Positions 1 to 8,200 of a stretch of 64,000 nt of DNA are shown in pieces; the first letter of the stretch is position 1; each line of letters starts with the position of its first letter. The translations under genes were made by a program, and so were the position numbers. The notes beneath the pieces are model-generated. The model was not told where the DNA came from. It made no database searches and worked only from the letters and a program-made list of their open reading frames with translations. This DNA comes from Longimicrobium terrae (GTDB lineage: Bacteria > Gemmatimonadota > Gemmatimonadetes > Longimicrobiales > Longimicrobiaceae), in contig NZ_JACHIA010000004.1 of NCBI RefSeq assembly GCF_014202995.1, forward strand, positions 1 through 64,000. Reading direction: 5' to 3'.

Positions 1-134
1 CTTCGATGCTGAGCATTGTGGTATTCTCGGGCTAAAGGACCGCCCAAGTGTACACCGAGCGCACCGAATGTATCCCGAAACTCACACCAAGCGTTTCAGT
101 CGCCCCTGCACCGGGCTCCATCGAAGACGGAAAA

Positions 135-164
135 GGCGCGGAACCGTGAACCGGTTTCCGCGCC
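135..164 (-). terminator. Hairpin downstream of the DUF411 gene
   Basis: GGCGCGGAACCG at 135-146 pairs with CGGTTTCCGCGCC at 152-164, with one bulged base. It lies about 65 bases past the stop of the minus-strand DUF411 gene and is followed in that direction by a short T-containing stretch. A second perfect 7-bp hairpin (193-199 with 205-211) sits between it and the stop codon. No gene is visible in bases 1-134. Confidence 0.5.
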
Positions 165-229
165 TCTTCTCATCCATCCATCAACCAGAACACCGCGGAA
201 AATCTCCGCGGCGCCTCATCCACCCAAGC

Positions 230-775
230 TCAGTGCGTTTCGTAGACGGAGACACCGCCGCCGCGGCCCATTGCGATCACGTCGTACGGGTCCTTCACGG
301 AGCCCATCTCCATTCCCTCCGAACCGCGCGGCATTCCGGGCACGGCCAGTCCGGCGATGTTCTGCGGCTTCTCGCGAAGCAGGCGCTTGACGGCTTCCAT
401 CGGCACGTGGCCCTCGATCACGTATCCATCCACCGTGGCCGTGTGGCACGACGCGAGGTGGCCGGGAACGCCGTGCTCCGCCTTGATGGGGTCAACGTTC
501 GCCGTATCCACCACCTGTACGTTGAACCCGGCGCGCTGCGCATGCTCCACCCACGCACGGCAGCAGCCACAGGTGGGCGTCTTGTACACCACCATGCGCG
601 GCCCCTGCGGATTCACCACCGGAGCGGCGGCTTCCTGCGTGGGCGCGGGTGCGGACGCCACGGTCTGCGAAGCCGCGTCAGGCGCGGGAGTGTTCTCGCT
701 CGCGCCCGTCCCGCAGGCGGAGGTCATGGCCAGGAGCGCGGCGGCGGCCGAGCGGAAAGCGACAATGGATCGCAT
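230..775 (-). CDS. DUF411 family lipoprotein, probable metal-binding
   Basis: The 181-residue product starts with a lipoprotein signal ending in a TSAC lipobox, followed by an Ala/Pro-rich linker of about 35 residues. The DUF411 domain then carries the hallmark thioredoxin-like CGCC motif (residues about 69-72) and later CHTATVDGY and EGHVP. DUF411 proteins are often found with copper or other metal resistance genes, so periplasmic metal binding is likely; the substrate is not shown here. A longer reading from 874 is possible, but the internal ATG at 775 puts the signal peptide exactly at the N terminus. The gene stands alone and ends close to a hairpin. Family assignment is firm; function is inference. 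Confidence 0.85.
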   Translation of the reverse strand: MRSIVAFRSAAAALLAMTSACGTGASENTPAPDAASQTVASAPAPTQEAAAPVVNPQGPRMVVYKTPTCGCCRAWVEHAQRAGFNVQVVDTANVDPIKAEHGVPGHLASCHTATVDGYVIEGHVPMEAVKRLLREKPQNIAGLAVPGMPRGSEGMEMGSVKDPYDVIAMGRGGGVSVYETH

Positions 776-1457
776 GGAAGTTCGACCTGGAAGTTGTGCG
801 CAGCCCGCAAAGGCGGGGTCGGGCACGGGTACCCGCGAGCGGGCCCATCGTTCACCCGCGAACGCGGCCCGCACGGAAGATGACAGCGCGGCGCCAGCCC
901 CGGCAAGCCCGCCACCGCTTCACGGACATGACGCGCGGGCAGCCGCGCCGAATCCGCGGCCCGGTGCCGTCGGTTGTGCCCGCGCTGAGTTCATCCGCGT
1001 TTTTTGGATGAGGATTATCGGTCGTTTCAAGCTGATAAGGCGGGGAGAAAGGCCCACATCAGAGCCGCGGGCCGGTGCCGATCGTCGCGCCCGCGCTGAG
1101 TTCATCCGCGTTTGGATGAGGACGATCGGCCTCTCCAAGCCGATGACAACGGGAGTGTGGCCGCATCAGATCCGCGGCCCGGTACCGATCATCGCGCCCG
1201 CGCTGAGTTCATCCGCGTTTTCGGGATGGAGATGATTGGCCGTCCCGGCTGATGGACGGCCCACGCACCACCTGCCGCGCGTCTGTTTACAGAGCCGGCC
1301 AACCGCAGCGCAGATGGCGCGGCAGACGACACGAAAGGCAGCCGGTCCGGCCGATCCTCATCCGCGTGAGCCGCACCTGGCCTGGCGCCGCGACGAGATC
1401 GCGCGCACCAGACACGGCGCGGTGCCCGGCGACAATCGCGCGGATGCCCGCGTGCGG
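776..1457. other. Long non-coding stretch upstream of rpsF
   Basis: No convincing gene on either strand between the DUF411 start and the rpsF promoter. Its main content is the three-copy tandem repeat at 946-1262. The rest is GC-rich sequence with no ribosome-binding site followed by an open frame of normal composition. Confidence 0.6.
946..1262. repeat. Three tandem imperfect repeats of about 110 bp
   Basis: Three units share the core GCCCGCGCTGAGTTCATCCG, starting at 978, 1089 and 1196 (periods 111 and 107). Each core is preceded by a CGCGG(C/G)CCGGT(G/A)CCG block and followed by GGATGAGGA(T/C).ATCGG-like sequence and a short inverted segment. None of the three frames is conserved as protein, so this reads as repeated non-coding DNA, possibly a structured RNA or a protein-binding array. 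Confidence 0.8.
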
Positions 1458-1486
1458 TTGCCGAAACGTGAATTCAGTGCTATTAT
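1458..1486 (+). promoter_or_regulatory. Promoter for the rpsF operon
   Basis: TTGCCG, 17-nt spacer, TATTAT. The predicted transcription start, about 1493, falls at the first base of the hairpin at 1493-1513. Confidence 0.75.
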
Positions 1487-1492
1487 CTCCTG

Positions 1493-1520
1493 CTCCCCCG
1501 CAACGCGGGGGAGTTGTTTT
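1493..1520 (+). terminator. Terminator-like hairpin in the rpsF leader
   Basis: CTCCCCCGC (1493-1501) pairs perfectly with GCGGGGGAG (1505-1513) around loop AAC, followed by TTGTTTTTT. It has all the elements of an intrinsic terminator, yet lies between the promoter and rpsF. It could act in attenuation or as a 5' stabilising hairpin. Confidence 0.7.
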
Positions 1521-1531
1521 TTACCAAACCT

Positions 1532-1555
1532 GCTCCGCGCGCACCGGCGCGGGGC
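1532..1555 (+). promoter_or_regulatory. Candidate S6:S18-type ribosomal leader hairpin
   Basis: GCTCCGCGC (1532-1540) pairs with GCGCGGGGC (1547-1555), leaving the loop GCACCG just upstream of the rpsF ribosome-binding site. The known S6:S18 leader motif exposes a CCG in a GC-rich hairpin ahead of rpsF. The position and exposed ACCG fit, but the match to the full motif was not computed. Confidence 0.4.
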
Positions 1556-1571
1556 CTCCTGTCCAAAGGGA

Positions 1572-1940
1572 ATGGTGACCTTGAGGGACTACGAGATCGT
1601 GTACATTTTCGGCCCTGCGCTTGAAGAAGAGCAGGTAACCGAGCGGCTGGACCGCTTCCATGGGCTGCTTACGGGCACCAATGGCGGCGAGATCACCGCG
1701 ACGGACCACTGGGGACGCCGCCAGCTGGCGTACGAAGTGGAAGGCCAGACCAGCGGCTACTACGTCGTGGAGCACTTCCGCGCGCCCGGCGAGGCGCTGC
1801 CCGAGTTTGAGCGGGCGCTGAAGCTTGACGAGAACGTTCTCCGCTACCTTGTGGTGGTGAACGAGGGCGACCTGCCCACCACGCCGGTGCCGCCCCGCGA
1901 GCGCCGCGAGGACGAGTCCGAAGACGATTCGGAGGGCTGA
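1572..1940 (+). CDS. rpsF: 30S ribosomal protein bS6
   Basis: Ribosomal protein bS6 of the small-subunit platform, where it binds as a pair with bS18 encoded 4 bases downstream. The N terminus (RDYEIVYIF), the central [13 protein letters not shown] and GYYVVEHF, and the LRYLVVV strand are family hallmarks. An acidic tail rich in Glu/Asp ends the protein. Start choice is uncertain: ATG 1572 sits only one base after AAAGGGA (1564-1570), whereas GTG 1575 or especially TTG 1581 would give normal spacing and a bS6-like N terminus. Length is 119-122 residues depending on start. First gene of rpsF-rpsR-rplI. Confidence 0.95.
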   Translation: MVTLRDYEIVYIFGPALEEEQVTERLDRFHGLLTGTNGGEITATDHWGRRQLAYEVEGQTSGYYVVEHFRAPGEALPEFERALKLDENVLRYLVVVNEGDLPTTPVPPRERREDESEDDSEG

Positions 1941-1944
1941 AGAC

Positions 1945-2163
1945 ATGCGTGGACGCAAGGTTTGCCCCATGTGTGAGGGCGCCGTTCGGAATATCGACTA
2001 CAAGGACGAGAAGACGCTCGGCCGCTTCATCACCGAGCGTGGCAAGATTCTGCCGCGCCGGATCAGCGGCATGTGCGCTCGGCATCAGCGCCAGGTAGGC
2101 ACCGCCATCAAGCGCGGCCGCTTCCTCGCCCTGATTCCGTACATTGCCGGTCACGAAGCGTAA
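1945..2163 (+). CDS. rpsR: 30S ribosomal protein bS18, zinc-binding form
   Basis: A 72-residue bS18, partner of bS6 in the 30S platform. It keeps the [18 protein letters not shown]-binding stretch and the C-terminal [11 protein letters not shown]. Cys7, Cys10, Cys44 and His47 make a CxxC/CxxH set, which points to the zinc-binding (C+) version of the protein rather than the zinc-free paralogue. It starts 4 bases after the rpsF stop and ends 21 bases before rplI, so the three genes are one transcription unit. Confidence 0.96.
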   Translation: MRGRKVCPMCEGAVRNIDYKDEKTLGRFITERGKILPRRISGMCARHQRQVGTAIKRGRFLALIPYIAGHEA

Positions 2164-2184
2164 TCCCACAAAGGAGAAATCATC

Positions 2185-2634
2185 ATGCAGGTGATCCTCA
2201 GGGAGCGCATCGAGGGCCTGGGCGCCGCCGGCGACGTCGTCGACGTGAAGCCCGGCTACGGCCGCAACTACCTGGTTCCGCGCGGTCTGGCGTACGAGGC
2301 CACGCAGGCCAACGTGCGCCGCATTGACGCGGAGCGCGCGGCGCAGACGCGCCGCGACACCGAGACGCTGGATTCGGCCCGCCAGGCCGCGTCCGCCATC
2401 GAAGGCGTTTCGCTGACCTTCCATGCCCGTGCGGGCCAGGAAGGCAAGCTGTTCGGATCCATCACCTCGGCCGACATCGCCGAGAAGCTGGCCGAGCAGG
2501 GCGTTCAGATCGACCGCCGCACCATCGAGCTCGAGGAGCCCATCAAGGCCCTCGGCGTCACCAGCGTCCCCGTTCGCCTGCACCCGCAGGTCCGTCCGGA
2601 GATCAAGGTGTGGGTGATCGCGTCCGAGGACTGA
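2185..2634 (+). CDS. rplI: 50S ribosomal protein bL9
   Basis: bL9 of 149 residues, the usual length. The N-terminal 23S-binding domain (VILRERIEGLGAAGDVVDVK, then PGYGRNYLVPRGLA) is followed by the long connecting helix (about residues 40-75) and the C-terminal domain starting near GQEGKLFGSIT. A strong AAAGGAGA sits 8 bases upstream of the ATG. Third gene of the rpsF operon. Confidence 0.97.
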   Translation: MQVILRERIEGLGAAGDVVDVKPGYGRNYLVPRGLAYEATQANVRRIDAERAAQTRRDTETLDSARQAASAIEGVSLTFHARAGQEGKLFGSITSADIAEKLAEQGVQIDRRTIELEEPIKALGVTSVPVRLHPQVRPEIKVWVIASED

Positions 2635-2665
2635 TCCTCGGGGGCAGTCACCAGATGGAAAACGG

Positions 2666-2692
2666 GGCGGCGTCCGCACTGCGGGCGCCGCC
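2666..2692 (+). terminator. GC-rich hairpin after rplI
   Basis: GGCGGCGTCCG at 2666-2676 pairs with CGGGCGCCGCC at 2682-2692, with one G-T pair, around a 5-base loop. There is no T-run after it, so it may be an imperfect terminator or a 3' stabiliser between rplI and rsfS. Confidence 0.4.
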
Positions 2693-2818
2693 TCACGCGT
2701 TCTGTTCAGGCCGGCGTGCGCGCACCGGCACCCGACTTGCCCCGCCGTGCGTGCGGCCCTCCTGCGGCCGCGCACCCGGATTCAATGATCGTGCAGGACT
2801 GGACCCGTTGGGAGACCG

Positions 2819-3223
2819 ATGACAGATTCGACCCCCGCCACGACCACGACCCCCACCGCTCCGGCCGGGCCCGTTCCGCACGAGGTGGAGCGCGCCGTGG
2901 AGCTGCTGTTTGACCGCAAGGCGCTGGACGTGGTGCTGATGGACCTGCGCAACGTGTCGACGGCGACGGACTTCTTCATCGTCGCCAGCGGCACCAGCGA
3001 CACGCACGTAAGCGCCATCGCCGACAACGTGGTGACGGAGCTCAAGGCCGAAGGCATCCGCCCGCTGAACGTGGAGGGCGAGCGCGGCGGCCGGTGGATC
3101 CTGATCGACTACTTCAGCTTTGTCGTTCACGTCTTTCACCCCGCGGCGCGCGAGTTCTACCAGCTAGAGCGCCTGTGGGGAGATGCGCCCGCGACGCAGA
3201 TGCAGCCGCAGGGAAGTGCGTGA
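2819..3223 (+). CDS. rsfS: Ribosome silencing factor RsfS
   Basis: RsfS/Iojap family; binds uL14 on the large subunit and blocks subunit joining when nutrients are short. Of 134 residues, the first 20 are a Thr/Pro/Ala-rich extension. The family core follows, with DFFIVASGTSDTHVSAIAD, GERGGRWILIDY and VVHVFHPAAREFYQLERLWGD. GGGAGA lies just upstream of the ATG. It follows rplI by about 185 bases. The last codons and the TGA stop lie inside a tandem AGTGCG repeat, so the extreme C terminus (GSA) is repeat-derived. Confidence 0.95.
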   Translation: MTDSTPATTTTPTAPAGPVPHEVERAVELLFDRKALDVVLMDLRNVSTATDFFIVASGTSDTHVSAIADNVVTELKAEGIRPLNVEGERGGRWILIDYFSFVVHVFHPAAREFYQLERLWGDAPATQMQPQGSA

Positions 3224-3290
3224 GTGCGTTAGTGCGGGGTGCGTGAGTGCGAACTGAAGTGCGAAGGTACGAAAGTAACTGAGCTTGCGC
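3214..3290. repeat. AGTGCG-type short tandem repeat at the rsfS stop
   Basis: Degenerate units of 7-8 bases, AGTGCGT(G/T)A, run through the rsfS stop codon and continue as GAAGTGCGAAGGTACGAAAG. Related blocks lie at 24261-24300 (inverted) and 25071-25112. Confidence 0.75.
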
Positions 3291-3328
3291 GGGCGTGCGC
3301 CGGCCGGTTTCGCATGTCTCGTACGTTG

Positions 3329-3357
3329 AAAGGCCCGCGATGCTCGCGGGCCTTTTC
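3329..3357 (+). terminator. Intrinsic terminator after rsfS
   Basis: AAAGGCCCGCGA (3329-3340) pairs perfectly with TCGCGGGCCTTT (3344-3355), loop TGC, ending in TTTT. It can work in both directions and closes the rpsF-rsfS region. Confidence 0.9.
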
Positions 3358-3424
3358 GCGTCTGGCGTTTGCCTCTCGGGGGCGAGTGTTGCTTCGCGCG
3401 GCGGAACGTCCGCCGCGCCACTCT

Positions 3425-3471
3425 TCCGTGACCTCCGTGCATCCTCCGTGACCTCCGTGTGAAACGGCAGT
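3425..3471. repeat. 47-bp repeat, inverted partner at 22550-22596
   Basis: An exact 47-bp sequence made of CCGTGACCT-type units and ending in GTGAAACGGCAGT recurs as its reverse complement at 22550-22596. Internally it is itself a tandem repeat: TCCGTGACCTCCGTG occurs twice. Confidence 0.85.
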
Positions 3472-3570
3472 TCCTCACGGGCCCAGTCCGCACGGAACCG
3501 GACAGCGCCGCGCCTTTCGCATCCTGGCGTTCCACTCCAGCGATTCTGGGCGTCCCGGCGCGGCAAATGC

Positions 3571-3599
3571 TTGCGGTGCAACGAATCCGCGCTTTACTT
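3571..3599 (+). promoter_or_regulatory. Promoter for the SPOR-smc operon
   Basis: TTGCGG, 17-nt spacer, TTACTT, about 70 bases ahead of the SPOR-gene ATG. Confidence 0.6.
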
Positions 3600-3667
3600 T
3601 CCGGCCGGACCGGGGCCGCGGCCCCGTCTCGCCCCGCAGGCGCGCATTCGAACGGAATCTCAAAGCC

Positions 3668-5239
3668 ATGACCGACCCGCATCACGCCGGCAATCAGGAA
3701 CGCGGCGCACCCGCACCCACGTTCTTCGACCCGTCGTTCGAACGGCTTCCCGGCCCCGTGGCCGGCGAAACGGCCATGGCCGGACCCGTCCTGCTGCTGT
3801 TCGATCGCGACGCCGACCGCGACTGGGTCGCCGACGCCGCCGTGGCGCTCGCCACGGGTTGGCACGCCGCCGGACGCCGCACCGTGCTGGCCGACCTGTG
3901 CCTGGAGGACCCGTTCCTCAACGAGCGCATCGGGCTCCCCAACCAGGAAGGCGTCGTCGACATCTTTCTCTACGGCGCGTCGCTGGCCCGCAGTGCCCGC
4001 GTCGTCCCCGGCCGCGGCTTTCACCTGATCAGCGCCGGCACCTACACGCCGGACGCGGGCGAGGTGCTGCGCAGCCCGCGCTGGGACAAGATCGTGGCCG
4101 GGTTCCGCGACGCCAACGCGGCCATGCTGCTGTTCGCCCCGCTGGACGCGCCGGAACTGGGCGCGCTGGGCCGCTTTGCCGGTGAGTCCATCCTCCTCGG
4201 CAGCCCAGCCGCGGGCGAGGCCGCCGCGGCCGCGCTCCCCGGGCTCACGGTGCGCGCCTGGCTCGCCCCGCCGCGCGGGAACCCGGCGCCGCCGGTCACC
4301 GCCCCGCCGCGCGCCGCATCCCCCGTCTCCGCGCCGGCGGCTGCGCCCGCGGACCGCTTTCCGGATCCGGAGCCGGTGATGCCGTGGAACGCGCCCGCGG
4401 GCTCCATCCCCGTGCCGCCGCCCACCTCGCTTCCGGCCGACCCCGCGTACGCGCTGCCGGCCGAGAACGCCGCGCCGCGCGAGATCCCCGTGTTCGAGGC
4501 GGACCGGGTGGCGGAGCCGGTCGCCGCAAAGAAGCGCGGCGTATCGCCGCTGCTCCTCATCCTGCTGCTGATCGCGCTCCTTCTCGCCGCCGCCGTCCTC
4601 CTGGCGCCGCGACTGGGGCTCGCGCTGCCCTTCCTGGGCGGCGCCGAACCGGAGCCGGCGGCGCCCGTGGCCAAGTCTGCTCCCGCGCGCCCCGTCAGCG
4701 GCCCTCCGCAGCCGCGGGGGGCCGCGCTGCCGTACTCCGTCTTCGTCCAGAACCACCAGACGCCCGAGGCCGCCGAAGCCACCGCCGCGGAGGGCGCACG
4801 ACGCTTTCCCGAAGTCCAGTTCTTTGTCTTTCCCGAAGCGCTCCAGGGCCTCACGTACTGGCGGGTGATGGCGGGAATGGCGGGCGACACCACACAGGTT
4901 CGGGCGCTGCGCGACCGGCTACTGGCCGCCAAGCTGGTGGACCCCGAGGACGTGAGCGGCCCGTACGACCTAATCCAGTCGCGTCCGGTCACCTACGCCG
5001 TCGGCGACTTCGCCGACGCACCGCAGGCGCGCGCGCGTGTCGCGGAGCTGGCGCAGAAGGGGATTCCGTCCTACGTGACGCCCGTTCCGTTCTCCGACGG
5101 CACGGAGCGGTGGACGGTCTACGCCGGCGCCTACCGTGACACCGCGGCCGCCAAGGCCATGGGCACCATGCTGCAGCAGGCGCGCATCCCCGCCAGGGTG
5201 GTGCAGCGCACGGGCAGGCCCCCCGCCGCCCCCAAATGA
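3668..5239 (+). CDS. SPOR-domain membrane protein with ParA-like N-terminal region
   Basis: 523 residues in three parts. Residues 35-200 look like a degenerate P-loop/ParA-type fold: a hydrophobic VLLLFDRD strand, then DAAVALATGWHAAGRRTVLAD and NQEGVVDIFLYGAS, but no Walker A. A Pro/Ala-rich linker follows, with one transmembrane helix near 290-313. The C-terminal 170 residues hold two SPOR-like repeats (starting near PYSVFVQN and VTYAVGDF). SPOR domains bind denuded septal peptidoglycan, so a role in division or envelope maintenance is likely. Its last 4 bases overlap the smc start (ATGA), implying translational coupling. Exact function unknown. Confidence 0.8.
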   Translation: MTDPHHAGNQERGAPAPTFFDPSFERLPGPVAGETAMAGPVLLLFDRDADRDWVADAAVALATGWHAAGRRTVLADLCLEDPFLNERIGLPNQEGVVDIFLYGASLARSARVVPGRGFHLISAGTYTPDAGEVLRSPRWDKIVAGFRDANAAMLLFAPLDAPELGALGRFAGESILLGSPAAGEAAAAALPGLTVRAWLAPPRGNPAPPVTAPPRAASPVSAPAAAPADRFPDPEPVMPWNAPAGSIPVPPPTSLPADPAYALPAENAAPREIPVFEADRVAEPVAAKKRGVSPLLLILLLIALLLAAAVLLAPRLGLALPFLGGAEPEPAAPVAKSAPARPVSGPPQPRGAALPYSVFVQNHQTPEAAEATAAEGARRFPEVQFFVFPEALQGLTYWRVMAGMAGDTTQVRALRDRLLAAKLVDPEDVSGPYDLIQSRPVTYAVGDFADAPQARARVAELAQKGIPSYVTPVPFSDGTERWTVYAGAYRDTAAAKAMGTMLQQARIPARVVQRTGRPPAAPK

Positions 5240-8200
5240 AGCTCCGCTCCCTCCAGCTCCACGGCTTCAAGTCCTTCGCTGACAAGACGGTTCTGGAACT
5301 GCGCGACGGCGTTACCGCCATCGTGGGCTCCAACGGCTGCGGAAAATCCAACACCGCCGACGGCGTCCGCTGGGTGCTGGGCGAAACGCGCGCGGGAGCG
5401 CTCCGCTCCGGCAAGATGGAAGAGGTCATCTTCCAGGGCTCCTTCAAGCGCCGCCCCCTCAACTACGCCGAAGTCTCGCTCGTCTTCAGCAATGAGGACG
5501 GGTCCGTCGCCATTCCCCAGACGGAAATCGAGATCGCCCGCAAGGTGTTTCGCGAGGGCGGCAGCGAGTACTACCTCAACCGCCAGAGCTGCCGGCTGCG
5601 CGACATCCACGACCTGCTGCGCGATACGGGGCTGGGCTCCAACGCCTATTCCATCATCGAAAGCGGGATGATCGACGCCATTCTCAGCGAGCGGCCGGAC
5701 GAGCGGCGCGCGATGTTCGAGGAAGCGGCGGGGATCGGGCGGTACAAGGACCGGCGCAAGGCGGCGCAGCGGCGGCTGGAGGCGGCGGAGGTGGATCTGT
5801 CGCGGCTGAGCGACCTCGTCGGCGAGGTGGAATCCAAGGTGCGCGCCCTTTCCCGCCAGCGGCGCAAGGCGCAGCGGCACCTGGAGCTGCAGGCACGGCG
5901 TCTGGATCTGGAGATGGCCATCGCGCGGGCGGAGGTGGATGCGCTCGACCGCTCCATCGCCGCGGCCACGGCCCGGCTGGTCGCGCTGGAGCAGGCGGGG
6001 CGCGAGGCGGGAACGGAGCGTACCACGGCGGAGGCCATCGTCGCCGAGCGGCGCATCGAGGCGGCGGAGCTCACCCGGCGCCGCGGCGAGGTGGCCGCGC
6101 GGCTGGATGAGGTGCGGCGCCGGCTCGACACGCGCGAACGCGAGATTCTCCTCGCGGACGAGCGCCGGTCGCACGCGGAGCTGCGCATCGCCCAACTCGT
6201 CCGCGAGCGCGGCGAACTGTCCGAGCGCGCGGAGCGGATGGCGGCGGACGCCACACGGCTGGAAGGGGAGCGCGCCCGCGGCGCGGCGCGGCTGGAGGGT
6301 GTCCGCGAGCGGCTGGAGGCGCGGCGGGAGGAGAACGAGGCCGTGCGCGCGACACTGGCTTCTCACCGGAGAGCCAGCGAGGAGGCCGCCGCCCGGGCCC
6401 GCGACCTCGCCCGCGAGACCGCCTCGGCGGAGGGCGAGCGCGCCGCGGCGGACCGGCGGCAGACGGAGGCGGCGGAGCGGATTGCGCGACTGACCGCGCA
6501 GGAGGCGCAGATTGCCGCCAGCCTGCGGGAGCTGGAGGCGCAGACGGAGCTGTGGTCCGGGCAGAGCGAGGTGCTGCGCGACCGGCTGAACGCGGCGCTC
6601 GACGCGGCGGAGCACGCGCGCGAAGAAGTCCGCGTCCTGCGCGGGCGCGAGGCCTCCGTCCGCGACGCCCTGCGCGCGGCGGATGACCGCCTGTCGCGCC
6701 TGTCCGCGCAGGTGTCCGCGCGCGAGGCGCTGGAGCGCAGCTACGAGGGCTTCAGCCCCGCGGTGAGCGCCATCATGGGTCAGACCGAACGCTTTCCCGG
6801 CGTCCTAGCCCCGCTCGCCGACTTCGTGCGCGCGACCACGGAGGACGCGGCGGTTTCCGGCGCGGTGGAGTCGTTCCTGGGCGCGCTGCTGCAGGCGCTG
6901 GTCGTGCGCGACCTGGCCGCCGCGCGCCGCGTGCGCCGCTGGTTCCGCGACGAGTGGGACGGCGGCGGCACGCTCCTCCTCCTTCCGCTGGACGCGCCCG
7001 GCGTGCGCGAGGCCGTCGGTGCGATCCACTCCGCGCGGCTGGGCGTGGCGGGGCACGGCGAGGCGGCGGCGTGGGTCGACACCTTCCTCGCCGGCCTGAC
7101 GCTGGTCGCGGGAGAAGATCCGCTTCAGGCGTATCCGGACGGCTCGCGCGTGGACGGGCTTGGCGACACGGTGGATCCGCGCGGCGTCATTCGCCTGGGC
7201 GAGCCCGTTTCCGGCGAAGGCATCCTGGCCCGGCGCGAGGCGCTGGCCCGGCTGCGGGCGGAGGTGGAGGAGGCGCGGGCCGATCACGACCGCCTGGCCG
7301 CGGACCGTGCCGCCGCCGCGGAGCAGGCCGCGATCTCAGAAGAGCAGGCGCGCGAGGCGGAGGAGTACGTCCGGCGGATGGAAGGCGAACTGCGGCAGAT
7401 GGATGCGGACGCGGCGGCGCACGGCCACCAGCAGGGCCGCATCCGCCGCGAGCGGGAAGAGGTGGGCGTCGCGCTGGGGAACGCGAACAAGCTGGCGCGG
7501 GAGACGGCGGAGCGCATCGCCGCGCTGGACGCGCGCCTGGCGGAGCTGCAGCGTACGTGGTCCGATGTCGCCGCCGCCGCGCTGGCCACGAGTTCCGCCC
7601 TCACCGAACTGGACACCGCGTGGGAAGCCGCGCGCGACGAGGAAAGCGAGCTGCGAGTCGCCGCCGCCCGCGCGGAGGGCGAGCTCAAGGAACTGGACCG
7701 CGCGCTCGGAGCGGCCACGCAGGGCGCGGCGGGTGCGCGGGGCCGCGGGCGCACGCTGGAGGCGGAGGCGGAGGAACTGCGCCGCTCGCTGGAGGGATTG
7801 TCCGGCGTCCGCGACCGCGCGGGCGGCGAAGTCCAGGGACTGTTCGCGGACCGCGACCGCGAAGCCGCCGCCCTGGCCAACCTCGACACGCGCTTGGGCG
7901 AGCTGGACGTGGAGGTGTCGCGGGCGGAGGAGCGGGCGCGCGTTTCCCGCCGGCGCGAGACCGAAGCGGCGGAAGAGCGGCACCGTCTGGAACTGGAGCG
8001 CGCGGAGCAGGAAAGCCGCCGCGTCCGCGCGAGCGAGCGGGTGGAGGCGGAGTGGGGCCGCCCGTGGGAGGTGCTGCTGACCCAGGCCGCGCCGGTGGAG
8101 GAGGGCACGCCGGACGCGTGGCGCGCGGAGGTGCGCGAGGTGGCGCAGGCGGTGGACGCGCTGGGCCCCATCAACATGCTCGCCGTGCAGGAGCACGAGG

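Larger units (their letters stand above)
3224..3667. other. Intergenic region rsfS to the SPOR gene
   Basis: No gene seen. It holds, in order, the AGTGCG repeat, a strong terminator (3329-3357), one copy of a 47-bp inverted repeat (3425-3471) and a promoter (3571-3599). Confidence 0.7.
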
